Part shown: positions 11,958-20,570 of the stretch, one piece after another
Layout: each line of letters begins with the position of its first letter
How positions within the stretch are numbered: the stretch's first letter is position 1
Assembly: GCA_018645005.1 (NCBI GenBank)
Contig: JABGPJ010000069.1
Location: forward strand, 1 to 44,584
Source of the DNA: Deltaproteobacteria bacterium
GTDB taxonomy: Bacteria > SAR324 > XYD2-FULL-50-16
Reading direction: 5' to 3'
DNA length: 44,584 bases
Translations under genes and position numbers: made by a program
The notes under the pieces: generated by a model
Database searches by the model: none
Seen by the model: only the letters and a program-made list of their open reading frames with translations
Told to the model about the DNA's origin: nothing

Positions 11958-13703
11958 TCATTGGCTGTCTTTAGTCACCACGGTCAGTTTGATTCCTGCG
12001 GCCATCTGGACCGTTTTAATAAAGGTGCCGGTTTCAGCTGTTCCTACCCTCACATAGGTATTGGACATTTTGTAATGCCCACCTAAAGCTGTTAACTCCT
12101 CTAAATTATGCAATTTCGGCCCACTGAGTGATCCATAATCATAGTTATGCAGATTTACGGATCCCAGGTTATAACTAATACCGTTGAGAGTCGATGTAAA
12201 CCCACCGCCTGTATTGTAAAGATAACCACTTGCCATGGACGTATCGTCAGAAGAAAGCACGGCCACGCCCCATTTCTGGAGAAGTGATGTAAAGGTTTCA
12301 GTGTAACCTTGCGCCACTACTGCGTTTACAATGGCCTGATAATTGGAATCGCTGCTTTGCACAATACTTTGAAATAACGCTGCGCCACCATAATTCCGCG
12401 CCAGGTACGCGCCGAAAGCATAATTGATGCCGTAACTAATCAGCGCACTGTTGCCTTCATACCAAACAGTAGGACCGATATAGTCATAGTTATTGTACAC
12501 GGGCAACCTGCCCTTAGTATTTCCAGAGCTTCCCGCCGTATCATCGGTGTAGGAAACACCCCGGGGACCATTGACCAGCATCTTGTCCGCCAGCAGATCT
12601 TCTGTCACCATAGATGCCATTTCATTAATCCAGGTCTCCGAACTCGATGCCCGTTTAACGTTCTTCTGGTAGAAATGGATCATATGCTGAAATTCATGTG
12701 CCAGTGTAGAGACCATTTCAGACGGCCAATAGTCGGAGATTTCCCAGCTGGCATCGGTCTTTTTTGCAGACAGAACAGAGTCCATATAAAAAAGAAGGCG
12801 TTCATTTGAATAATTGGCACTGCTGGTCAGAAAGCTATCTTTGGACCAGAAAAAACCAAGAATGCCTCCATTGGGATCAGAATCGGTCAGGTTTCCGTCA
12901 TTGCTGATGTCAAAGAACAGGATATCGATACTCTGCGCTGCTGTCGCACTGATCAAGTTGTCATAAGAGTGACTTCCCCAGGGAGACCCAAAAATGTTGG
13001 TTACCCAGTCGTAGATGTCATTGTCACTTCCGGCTTGAAGAAATTTATCCCTAAAAGCGTCCACCATAGCCTGATCCAGACAATAGTGTTTTGAGCAGGC
13101 ACTCCAGGCATCATCCGCCACCCAGATATTAAGGGTGATCGTCCCGTCCGTCACTATTTGTCGAACCGTCGCTGGAACGGTATCCGTTGTGGACGCATTC
13201 ATAAACGTATTCGTATCCCCAACAATGTAATAAAGCGGCTCCGGTATGGCCAGTTGATATGCCGCCCCCGATTCCCCCTGATTCATCTGTGGTGGATTGG
13301 CGTTATACGCTGTCACTTCCGGTTTTCCCCGCAAACCGATCCCATGTTCCCGGGCGTAGGTTTCAAGATCAGGGTCCCCCACTGGCGCTTGAAGCCCTGA
13401 CATCTCTGCAGTTGGCATCGACCGGCTATCAGAATGGAGAGAGCTGACGGTAGTTGCTGTTGTCACATTCGAGGTGCTGGTATTGGTGAAAATAAAAAAT
13501 ATATCCTGAGGGGTCGAACCCGAAGCGTGGGAATATTCAAAACTGACCGGTCCCCCTTCCTGGTCGACATGCACATACGCTCCACTGCCTGCGATCGACG
13601 GCGAGATGACGGAAACCGTATCCCCACTTTCGGTCTCGCATCCTGCCAGTACGATCAGGGATAGCAAAATTCCATAAAAAACAGTCTTGAATGGTATTTT
13701 CAT
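11958..13703 (-). CDS. Secreted lipoprotein zinc metalloprotease, M30 (hyicolysin)-like
   Basis: 581 residues from the ATG at 13703; a TTG frame extension to 13736 is less likely. The signal peptide ends in the lipobox IVLAGC, with the acylated Cys at residue 22. The zinc site is HEFQH at residues 336-340, followed by MIHFYQK, and a downstream WINEMAS supplies a plausible third ligand Glu, as in gluzincins of the M30 type. The order HEFQHMI...NE is typical of that family. It would be anchored to a membrane and face the periplasm or exterior. The substrate is unknown. It is first in the run protease - lipoprotein - barrel - asnS. Confidence 0.8.
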   Translation of the reverse strand: MKIPFKTVFYGILLSLIVLAGCETESGDTVSVISPSIAGSGAYVHVDQEGGPVSFEYSHASGSTPQDIFFIFTNTSTSNVTTATTVSSLHSDSRSMPTAEMSGLQAPVGDPDLETYAREHGIGLRGKPEVTAYNANPPQMNQGESGAAYQLAIPEPLYYIVGDTNTFMNASTTDTVPATVRQIVTDGTITLNIWVADDAWSACSKHYCLDQAMVDAFRDKFLQAGSDNDIYDWVTNIFGSPWGSHSYDNLISATAAQSIDILFFDISNDGNLTDSDPNGGILGFFWSKDSFLTSSANYSNERLLFYMDSVLSAKKTDASWEISDYWPSEMVSTLAHEFQHMIHFYQKNVKRASSSETWINEMASMVTEDLLADKMLVNGPRGVSYTDDTAGSSGNTKGRLPVYNNYDYIGPTVWYEGNSALISYGINYAFGAYLARNYGGAALFQSIVQSSDSNYQAIVNAVVAQGYTETFTSLLQKWGVAVLSSDDTSMASGYLYNTGGGFTSTLNGISYNLGSVNLHNYDYGSLSGPKLHNLEELTALGGHYKMSNTYVRVGTAETGTFIKTVQMAAGIKLTVVTKDSQ

Positions 13704-14126
13704 TGAGATGATTCTCGAATTATGTTCCGTTTTCAAGTCAACCGGATTGGCAGTGCCGGCAGAGAAGATAACAACTCACAAGTCAGTATACTTTCACAAA
13801 CCAAGCCAAAGTCTTTTGTAACTATTCACCACATCGCCTGAACCGAGGGGATCATGATTCAAAACGATGGAAAACAGGACGTTTTCCAACAGCTCCACGG
13901 ACGGATTCATGCGTGTTTTGAATTATGATCCCCTCGGTGGGGCATAAGCTTTTAAGTTACAATCTTTTTAGAACTCTACGATGATTCTAACTGCGTACTC
14001 TGTTTTTATTATTAGGGAAATTATATGATAACGTGTTTGTGGAGAAAATAAAACTGCTAATTGTCTGCAGAAAAGCCGGGAGGTGGCGGCGGAGTTTGGG
14101 GCAGAACGTGTTGAACACGAATTGGC
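13704..14126. other. Intergenic region holding a palindromic MITE-like repeat
   Basis: A 423-bp gap between yggS (ending at 14127) and the protease gene (starting at 13703). It holds the 95-bp palindromic repeat at 13843-13937. The remaining sequence is AT-rich and has no coding frame I can support. The protease promoter should lie between 13704 and 13842; TATACT on the minus strand near 13790 is a possible -10 without a good -35. Confidence 0.5.
13843..13937. repeat. Palindromic repeat family A, copy 1
   Basis: A 95-bp element with 23-base near-perfect terminal inverted repeats: it begins CCGAGGGGATCATGATTC and ends GAATTATGATCCCCTCGG. An internal hairpin GGAAAAC/GTTTTCC lies at about 13869-13887. 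A related copy lies at 40373-40480. No open reading frame. The structure is that of a small non-autonomous (MITE-like) element or a large REP. Confidence 0.85.
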
Positions 14127-14804
14127 TTAACGGGAACCGAAAATGGCGCTGCCGATCCGGACGTAGGTCGCTCCTTCCATCAGGGCTAGCTCAAAATCAC
14201 CGGACATACCACTGGAAATCTCGACCATCTGGTCTTTCAAATCCAGTCGCGCTGCTTCCTGCTGGTTGATTTCGAAGAGACGGGCGAACATCTTCCGATT
14301 TTCGTCATCTGAGGCATGAAAGTCACCCATAGTCATTAAGCCGGTGAGTCTCAAATTATCCAGCGACATGATCCGGTCTGCCAAAGCGTGAAGTTCATCC
14401 ACCGAGGTGACGCCCGACTTGGACTCCTCATCGGTGAGGTTCATCTGGATCAGGATATCCAACTTTTTGTCCAGACTTCGACATTTTTGGTTCAGACCTT
14501 CGGCAATATCGAAGCGGTGAATCGTGTGAATGGTTGAGAAGATCTCAGGACAGTACTTGGCTTTGTTCTTCTGCAGGGGACCGATCAGGTGCCAGTTCAT
14601 TTCGGAGGGGAGTTGGGGCTGTTTGTCACGGGCTTCCTGAACCCGGTTTTCACCGAATCGGACTTGCCCAGCCTGAAACGCCTCAAGGATCATTTCAACC
14701 GGCTTGGTTTTTGAGACAGCAATCAATTTGACGTTATCTCTGCCTGCCGACGCTTCCCGTATTCTCTGCAACACTTCAGCCAGGTTGTCTTTAATACGGT
14801 TCAT
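14127..14804 (-). CDS. yggS: YggS/PROSC family PLP-binding protein
   Basis: A 225-residue single-domain fold-III PLP protein. The PLP lysine lies in IAVSKTKP (K32), with the family motifs FGENRVQEARDK, WHLIGPLQKNK, SGMSGDFELAL and YVRIGSAIFG. The family controls pyridoxal phosphate homeostasis in the cytoplasm and has no catalysed reaction known with certainty. It ends the acp/fab run, 17 bp after the fabF stop codon. No terminator with a T-tract is evident directly downstream. Confidence 0.95.
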   Translation of the reverse strand: MNRIKDNLAEVLQRIREASAGRDNVKLIAVSKTKPVEMILEAFQAGQVRFGENRVQEARDKQPQLPSEMNWHLIGPLQKNKAKYCPEIFSTIHTIHRFDIAEGLNQKCRSLDKKLDILIQMNLTDEESKSGVTSVDELHALADRIMSLDNLRLTGLMTMGDFHASDDENRKMFARLFEINQQEAARLDLKDQMVEISSGMSGDFELALMEGATYVRIGSAIFGSR

Positions 14805-14821
14805 AGTTACCCGTCCACCTC

Positions 14822-16060
14822 TCAGATTTTCTTGAATACCAGCGTGGCATTGGTCCCACCGAATCCGAACGAGTTGCTCATGGCGACCTGGATCTCTCTT
14901 TCCCGGGCAACATTAGGCGTCACGTCCACATCGCAATCTGGATCAAGATTCTCGATATTGATTGTGGGGGGAATCAAGCTGTTCTGCATAGCCAGGATGA
15001 TCAGTACCGCTTCCAATCCACCAGCACCACCCAACAGATGCCCTGTCATAGATTTGGTGGCACTAACTGAAACTTTATCAGCAGCCTTATCACCAATTGC
15101 CAGACGAATGGCCCTGAGCTCGTTGATATCACCAACTGGTGTCGCTGTTCCGTGTGCGTTGATATAATCGATATCTTCCCCGCTGATATCTGCATCTGCG
15201 ATCGCCTTGCTCATCGCCAGTACCGGGCCCTCCAACGATGGCACAGTGATATGGTACGCATCTGAGCTGACGCCGTAACCGGACAGTTCCGCCAATATTT
15301 TCGCCCCGCGGGCTCGGGCAAACTCATACTCCTCAAGTATCAAAATCCCGCAGCCCTCACCCAGCACAAAACCATCACGATCTCTATCGTAAGGACGGCT
15401 GGCTTTTTCAGGAGTATCATTGCGACGTGAAAGTGCCTTCATCGCACCAAAACCACCAATTGCCAGCGAGGAGATCGTCGACTCCGCCCCTCCTGTAATC
15501 ATGATTTTGGCATCTCCCCGTTCGACTATGCGCGCAGCATCCCCGATGGAGTGGTTGGATGAGGAACAGGCGGAGGTTGTCGTGGCATTATACCCTTTTG
15601 CCCCGTACTTCATGGAAATATACCCGGAAGCCATATTGCTGATGGTCATGGGAATAAAAAAAGGTGTAATTTTTTTCGGTCCCCGTTCTTTGACAATATT
15701 GCTATACTGCTCGATGGTGGGCAGCCCGCCGATACCAACGCCAATGGAAACACCGACATCAGGACCCAATTCCTCCGGGATCTCCAGTTCAGCCATTTTC
15801 ATTGCTTCATCACAGGCAGCAAGGGCGTACTGGATAAAAATATCCATCTTTTTGAGCTCTTTTTTTTCGATATACGCCAGTGGGTCAAAATCCTTTACTT
15901 CGCCCGCAATCTGGGTAGGAAAACCGGTGGCATCGAATTTTGTAATCCGGGTGATGCCGCTGATTCCCCTGGAAGCTTTATCCCAGGTCGCTTCCAGATT
16001 ATTTCCCAGCGGATTGACGGTTCCGATTCCAGTAACAACAACTCGTTTTCTCATGCCCAT
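14822..16060 (-). CDS. fabF: 3-oxoacyl-ACP synthase II
   Basis: A 412-residue KAS II. The active-site Cys is in TTTSACSSSNHS (C165), with the catalytic histidines in INAHGTATPVGD and MTGHLLGGAGG. The C-terminal SNSFGFGGTNATLVFKK is typical. It extends acyl-ACP with malonyl-ACP in fatty acid synthesis. It follows acpP by 40 bp and precedes yggS by 17 bp. Starts at the first or third codon (MGM) are both possible. It is distinct from the PfaC-like ketosynthase at the left edge of the window. Confidence 0.96.
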   Translation of the reverse strand: MGMRKRVVVTGIGTVNPLGNNLEATWDKASRGISGITRITKFDATGFPTQIAGEVKDFDPLAYIEKKELKKMDIFIQYALAACDEAMKMAELEIPEELGPDVGVSIGVGIGGLPTIEQYSNIVKERGPKKITPFFIPMTISNMASGYISMKYGAKGYNATTTSACSSSNHSIGDAARIVERGDAKIMITGGAESTISSLAIGGFGAMKALSRRNDTPEKASRPYDRDRDGFVLGEGCGILILEEYEFARARGAKILAELSGYGVSSDAYHITVPSLEGPVLAMSKAIADADISGEDIDYINAHGTATPVGDINELRAIRLAIGDKAADKVSVSATKSMTGHLLGGAGGLEAVLIILAMQNSLIPPTINIENLDPDCDVDVTPNVAREREIQVAMSNSFGFGGTNATLVFKKI

Positions 16061-16100
16061 GATCTATTATCGGGTTAAAGCATAACCGGTAGAGGGTGAT

Positions 16101-16349
16101 TTAACTGACCGCTTCAACTATGTGATCGATCGCGCTACCAACTGTTGTGATTTTTTCAGCTTCTTCATCAGGGATTTCAAGGTCAAATTCTTCTTCAAAA
16201 GCCATGACCAATTCAACAGTATCCAAAGAATCGGCTCCAAGATCATCGATAAAGCTGGATTCTGTTTTAACTTCGCTCTCTTCGATACCGAGCTGTTCCA
16301 CAATAATTGCAGTCACTTTCTTTTCAACTTCGCTACGATCAATACCCAT
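16101..16349 (-). CDS. acpP: Acyl carrier protein
   Basis: 82 residues, acidic, with the phosphopantetheine site [12 protein letters not shown] (Ser41). It carries growing acyl chains in fatty acid synthesis. The start has GGAGAG 7 bases upstream. It is separated from fabG by 275 bp and has its own likely promoter (16466-16494) and a candidate operator (16514-16537), so it is probably transcribed both with and without the upstream genes. Confidence 0.97.
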   Translation of the reverse strand: MGIDRSEVEKKVTAIIVEQLGIEESEVKTESSFIDDLGADSLDTVELVMAFEEEFDLEIPDEEAEKITTVGSAIDHIVEAVS

Positions 16350-16465
16350 TTTTCTCTCCAGATAGTAAATTCATTTCCCGGCATTTTTCCCGCAGATAAA
16401 ACCCGGAATTCGTCATTTCATAACTTCGCCCGAGAAACTAATTCTCGAAGCCAGCAAGAACCAAA

Positions 16466-16494
16466 AATATCTAACGATTTAGAAACTCTGTCAA
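16466..16494 (-). promoter_or_regulatory. Candidate sigma-70 promoter for acpP-fabF-yggS
   Basis: On the minus strand a perfect TTGACA (-35; plus-strand 16489-16494) is followed, 17 bp later, by GATATT (-10; 16466-16471). It lies about 115 bp upstream of the acpP start in the only large gap of the cluster. Confidence 0.55.
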
Positions 16495-16513
16495 AAACTT
16501 TTTTTCTACCACC

Positions 16514-16537
16514 TTGTAATTTCTGTACGAATTACAA
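16514..16537. promoter_or_regulatory. Candidate operator upstream of the acpP promoter
   Basis: A perfect inverted repeat TTGTAATT - 8 bp - AATTACAA whose near edge is 20 bp upstream of the predicted -35 of acpP. The size and symmetry fit a dimeric transcription factor. I do not match it with FadR, FapR or FabT sites. Confidence 0.45.
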
Positions 16538-16624
16538 TAAATACCTTCCCTATTTCGGGGAGGAATTGATAAAGCCCTGATGATCTCCAAAAATCAACCC
16601 TCATCGGACAGCATCTGCATGTGA

Positions 16625-17365
16625 TCAGAACATGCCACCATTGATGTGTAGCGTTGTCCCGGTGATATAATCTGCCATAGGAGACGCCATAAACAGCACC
16701 CCATTGGCAATATCCTCCAAGGTTCCCATACGCTTCATCGGAACATTGGCTAACATTGTTTTCTTCTGCTCTTCGTCCAGCTTATCTGTCATTTCCGATT
16801 TGATAAATCCCGGTGCAATGGCATTACAGGTGACATTTCTGGAAGCCACTTCCTTCGCCAGAGATTTTGTAAACCCAATCAGGCCGGCTTTTGCCGAAGA
16901 GTAGTTAACCTGACCGGGATTTCCAGTAAAACCGACGATGGAGCTGAGATTGATGATTCGCCCGTATTTCGCTTTAACCATTGGTCGGATAACAGCCTTA
17001 CACATATTAAAAATCCCACTGAGATTAATATTAATCACATCGTCCCAGTTTTCACGGCTCATCCGCATAAACAGTGAATCTCGGGTAATCCCGGCGTTAT
17101 TGACAAGAATATCGATTTTATTGAACCGGCTGAGGATATCTTCCGCGATTTTCGTACACTGATCCAGATCTGCTACATTTCCCTGATAAAAAGCGCACTG
17201 ACCACCATGTACCTTGATCTCCTCTTCGACCTGTGCGGTCCCTTCTGAGATGAGGTCGACAAAGCAGACATCCGCACCAGCCCCAGCAAGTTTATCCATG
17301 ACTGCCTTTCCGATGCCCCGGGTTCCTCCGGTAACCAAAGCTGTTTGTCCTTTCAGATTAATCAT
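16625..17365 (-). CDS. fabG: 3-oxoacyl-ACP reductase
   Basis: A 246-residue short-chain dehydrogenase. The NADP-binding motif is TGGTRGIG (residues 12-19), with NNAG at 89-92 and the catalytic Ser142, Tyr155 and Lys159 (YSSAK). The C-terminal YITGTTLHINGGMF is standard for FabG. It reduces 3-oxoacyl-ACP in the elongation cycle. It follows plsX by 49 bp directly; fabH and fabD, which usually lie between them, are absent here. Confidence 0.95.
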   Translation of the reverse strand: MINLKGQTALVTGGTRGIGKAVMDKLAGAGADVCFVDLISEGTAQVEEEIKVHGGQCAFYQGNVADLDQCTKIAEDILSRFNKIDILVNNAGITRDSLFMRMSRENWDDVININLSGIFNMCKAVIRPMVKAKYGRIINLSSIVGFTGNPGQVNYSSAKAGLIGFTKSLAKEVASRNVTCNAIAPGFIKSEMTDKLDEEQKKTMLANVPMKRMGTLEDIANGVLFMASPMADYITGTTLHINGGMF

Positions 17366-17414
17366 AGGTTATCCACTTGTATTCATGTTAATGCGATAAT
17401 GAATTGCGCTCTTG

Positions 17415-18419
17415 TCATTTTAAATTTGCTTGATACGCCAGCATTCCTTCACTCATTCTCTCTGCCCACTTCTCATCAGCGGCTTTTTGCGCAAAACCAA
17501 CCCCATAGCTAATAGCATCGGGATTCGATTTTCCATGGCAGACGATCCCGTTTCCTCTCAACCCGATCAACGGGGCACCACCAAACTCGGCATAGCTAAT
17601 CTTTTTTTGCAGTTTCTTGAATGAGGGCCTGAGCCAGAGCGCTCCAATTCTGGCCAGCAAAGAACATTGCATCTCTTCGGTAATCAGTTTGATCGTAAAT
17701 GATGCCGCTGCCTGCACAGATTTTAGTAGAATATTCCCGGCAAAACCATCCGTCACGACAATATCGACATCCCCACTGAAAAAGTCCTCCCCTTCGACAT
17801 TTCCAATAAAATTCAACGAACTCTCTTTGAGCATATCAAAGGTCTTCTTCCGGCGATCATCTCCCTTACCCTCTTCGGATCCCACATTCAAAAGGCCAAT
17901 GCGGGGAGAAGGGACAGCATGAAGATCAGACAGGTAGATATTCCCCAGAATTGCAAACTGACAGAGTTGTTCCGGTGTGCAGTCAATATTTGCTCCAGCA
18001 TCAACCAGGAGGACTTTCCCCCCCAGGGCGGGCAAAATAGCGCTGATACAGGGTCGGCTGATCCCGGGAATCATCTTCAAAACGAAGCGCCCAACAGCCA
18101 GCATCGCTCCCGAGTTTCCAGAGCTGACAACACCATCTACTGTCCCGTTTTTGTGCAGATCATAACAGACCCGCATGGAAGCGTCCTTTTTCGTTCTCAG
18201 TGCAGAGGCCACAGGTTCATCCATTCCAATGACCTGACTGGCATGAGCGATTTCAATTTTAGACCGATTGCACCTGTGTTTATCCAGTTCTGCTTTAACG
18301 GCAGATTCGTCTCCCACAAGAAGCACATGGATATTCAACTCGTTGGCAGCTTTCACTGCCCCAAGTACCGGGTTTTCAGGAAAAGCATCACCCCCCATTG
18401 CATCAATCGCAATTGTCAT
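17415..18419 (-). CDS. plsX: Phosphate acyltransferase PlsX
   Basis: 334 residues starting MTIAIDAMGGDAFPENPVLGA, the family hallmark. It also has the GNSGAMLAV and DGFAGNILLKS motifs. PlsX converts acyl-ACP to acyl-phosphate, which PlsY uses to acylate glycerol-3-phosphate. It follows rpmF by 48 bp in the conserved DUF177 - rpmF - plsX order. Confidence 0.96.
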   Translation of the reverse strand: MTIAIDAMGGDAFPENPVLGAVKAANELNIHVLLVGDESAVKAELDKHRCNRSKIEIAHASQVIGMDEPVASALRTKKDASMRVCYDLHKNGTVDGVVSSGNSGAMLAVGRFVLKMIPGISRPCISAILPALGGKVLLVDAGANIDCTPEQLCQFAILGNIYLSDLHAVPSPRIGLLNVGSEEGKGDDRRKKTFDMLKESSLNFIGNVEGEDFFSGDVDIVVTDGFAGNILLKSVQAAASFTIKLITEEMQCSLLARIGALWLRPSFKKLQKKISYAEFGGAPLIGLRGNGIVCHGKSNPDAISYGVGFAQKAADEKWAERMSEGMLAYQANLK

Positions 18420-18467
18420 AACCGTTACACATGCCTCTGTAATAACTGACGTGGAGGCAGGTCGCCC

Positions 18468-18647
18468 TTATTCATCCATAGCAATTACCTGTTTCCCATG
18501 CAGATGGCCGCATTTCGGGCAGACCCGGTGGGGAAGAATCAGTTCCTGGCAATTGGAACAGCTAATGAAGTTCACTTTTTCCAGGTTTTTATGGGTTCTT
18601 CTCTGCTTGGTTACGGAACGAGAAGTCTTTCTTTTTGGTACAGCCAC
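18468..18647 (-). CDS. rpmF: 50S ribosomal protein L32
   Basis: 59 residues, starting at the GTG at 18647 with GGAG 9 bases upstream. The sequence begins AVPKRKTSRSVTKQRRTHK and carries two CxxC pairs (CSNC and CPKC), so it is the zinc-ribbon form of L32. It is a structural protein of the large ribosomal subunit. It lies between the DUF177 gene and plsX, the usual place. It is easily missed because it is short and begins with GTG. Confidence 0.95.
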   Translation of the reverse strand: MAVPKRKTSRSVTKQRRTHKNLEKVNFISCSNCQELILPHRVCPKCGHLHGKQVIAMDE

Positions 18648-18717
18648 GATATCTCCGTTGACAAATGGTTTTTTGGAATCATGCTGAATCGTCAGATAGG
18701 TTCAATGCCTGAGATAT

Positions 18718-19233
18718 TCAGTGTTCCAAGTCGCCAAGAGCTGAAAAAGGGTTATTCCCGTAATTTTCAGGGCACCGGCAACTTTCGGTATTGCGATTAA
18801 CGCCACAGTTAGGACAAATTCCTTTGCATTCTTGTGAACATTTGATGGAAAAAGGAAGATCCAGCAACAGTTGATCTTCGAAGTATTCTGATAAGACGAT
18901 CTCCTGCCCTCTATAAAAGTCCACGTCCGCCGATCCCAAAGATATCTCCACATCGCCTTCAGGCTCTGCGTAGCTCTCCTCATTTATCAGGTTGAGATCA
19001 AATTCCTGATCCAACTTGACCGAAACCGGTTTCAAGCAGGTGTTACAATTGGTTTCCATCTCGACTGAATAAGTGCCATACAGCAGAATCGCACCCCTTT
19101 TTTCAATCAGCTCGGCAGTACACGCCATCGAGTCAAATGCAAATCGATCATCCAGCTTCAGCAGATCTTTTCTCACTAATTGAAAATCGAACTTCGATAC
19201 CCGTTCGCTGATCTGATGCAGCTTAATATTCAT
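18718..19233 (-). CDS. yceD: DUF177 / YceD family protein
   Basis: 171 residues with the DUF177 core (LIEKRGAILLYGTYSVEMETNCNTCLKPV) and the C-terminal Cys-rich tail CKGICPNCGVNRNTESC. The family is found next to rpmF and has been linked to 23S rRNA accumulation or ribosome assembly in plants and bacteria. It is first of the run leading to rpmF (70 bp away), plsX and the fab genes. Confidence 0.92.
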   Translation of the reverse strand: MNIKLHQISERVSKFDFQLVRKDLLKLDDRFAFDSMACTAELIEKRGAILLYGTYSVEMETNCNTCLKPVSVKLDQEFDLNLINEESYAEPEGDVEISLGSADVDFYRGQEIVLSEYFEDQLLLDLPFSIKCSQECKGICPNCGVNRNTESCRCPENYGNNPFSALGDLEH

Positions 19234-19408
19234 AATCTAAACATTAAAATATAATTTAATACGCATTTATCTGTCAAATGAAGTCTTTACTTCCAGCAGG
19301 TTCTTTTTTTATCAATCTGTTATCATGTAACTAATCAAATCCAATCGTTTTATGATCGATCGTTAAGCGAAACGCTTTTCTGCGGATTACAGCGATTTTC
19401 CAAAATCA

Positions 19409-20287
19409 TCAGGACCTGTTGGGAGCGGAGACTTCGAAATTCATCAGATAGTCACTAACATTGCTGTTCGGGATACAGTGCAGCACGTCAAAATCTTTCA
19501 TTTGTTGGATCTGCAGCAGAAAAAGTCGTGTCAGCTCAAGAATGGCCATCAGCGATATGATTATTTCTGGTTTGGTCGGGTTTCGTGGACATAAATCCGG
19601 AAGCGTCTGTATCTCCCCGGATTGAAAAACCTTGAGGAAGGCCAGGATTTTTTCTTCCAGGGAATAAGCGGCAGCTACAATTTCATGGGGCTTATGATAG
19701 CCCTTTTTGATAATCAGTTGCCGGTAGGCTTTAATCAGGGAATAGATCGAGAGGTCCTCGAACAATTCAACACTGTTCTCAATTTCCGCTTCAACGACAT
19801 CCGGTCTACCAAACATATCACGCCCCAGCAACTCTCTTCGATTCAAACCTTCCGCTATTGTCTGAAATTTCTGATACTCGATCAGTTTTTGCCTGAGCTG
19901 CTGCTCGGTATCCATGATATCTTCATCCTCCATGGCTGTCGTATTCTGCGGCAGCAACGTCCTTGATTTTATCAGTATCAAGGTAGAGGCAATATCCAGA
20001 AATTCGATGGCGACTTCCATATTGAACGCTTCCATCAAATCCAATTGTTCCAGGTAGGGTTCGCATATCTCTGACAGCGATATTTCCCCAATATCCATTT
20101 TTTTCTTGCGAATTAAGTCCAGTAATAGATCAAGCGGTCCTTCAAACACCTTTAAATTGACGCGCAGCAGGTCAAATATTTCAAGTTGTCTGTTTTCGCT
20201 CTCCACTGGCAATCCGGGGGGAAATTGGTTTTTTAACTCTTGCAGATACACGCGCTCAACTGTTGTTTTCTGAGGCTTTCCATTCAT
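19409..20287 (-). CDS. scpA: Segregation and condensation protein A (kleisin)
   Basis: 292 residues. The kleisin N-terminus is clear: VFEGPLDLLLDLIRKKKMDI, then AIEFLDIASTLILIKSRTLLP. The C-terminal winged-helix part contains PEIIISLMAILELTRLF. ScpA bridges the SMC heads together with ScpB. scpB does not follow it here; the next gene downstream on the same strand, after 175 bp, begins the DUF177 - rpmF run. About 35 residues precede the usual start of the family domain, so a later start is possible. Confidence 0.93.
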   Translation of the reverse strand: MNGKPQKTTVERVYLQELKNQFPPGLPVESENRQLEIFDLLRVNLKVFEGPLDLLLDLIRKKKMDIGEISLSEICEPYLEQLDLMEAFNMEVAIEFLDIASTLILIKSRTLLPQNTTAMEDEDIMDTEQQLRQKLIEYQKFQTIAEGLNRRELLGRDMFGRPDVVEAEIENSVELFEDLSIYSLIKAYRQLIIKKGYHKPHEIVAAAYSLEEKILAFLKVFQSGEIQTLPDLCPRNPTKPEIIISLMAILELTRLFLLQIQQMKDFDVLHCIPNSNVSDYLMNFEVSAPNRS

Positions 20288-20570
20288 ACTTCAGCTGCTG
20301 TGTTTCCTATTTTGAATCTACAGGAACTGTTTGGTCAAATAAAATAAAGACGCGTTGGCCGACTTGCCTTTTTCAGTATAGGTCAGGTAAAAAGAGGTAG
20401 GAGACTAACATTTTGAGTGACATCCCCATCTTGAAACCAGTGAAAACTGAGAATTATTGCTTGTGCTTGATTTGGTGGACTTCAAAATTTGAGCTAGACG
20501 ATCACCCATTGACTCGTTACCCGATGTTCACTGATGTTCCCATTCAACTTATTGTCCGGAGATAGTTGCC

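Noticed and set aside
15420-16085. A 221-codon open frame opposite fabF
   Set aside because: It is fully covered by a certain gene on the other strand and has no protein family character.
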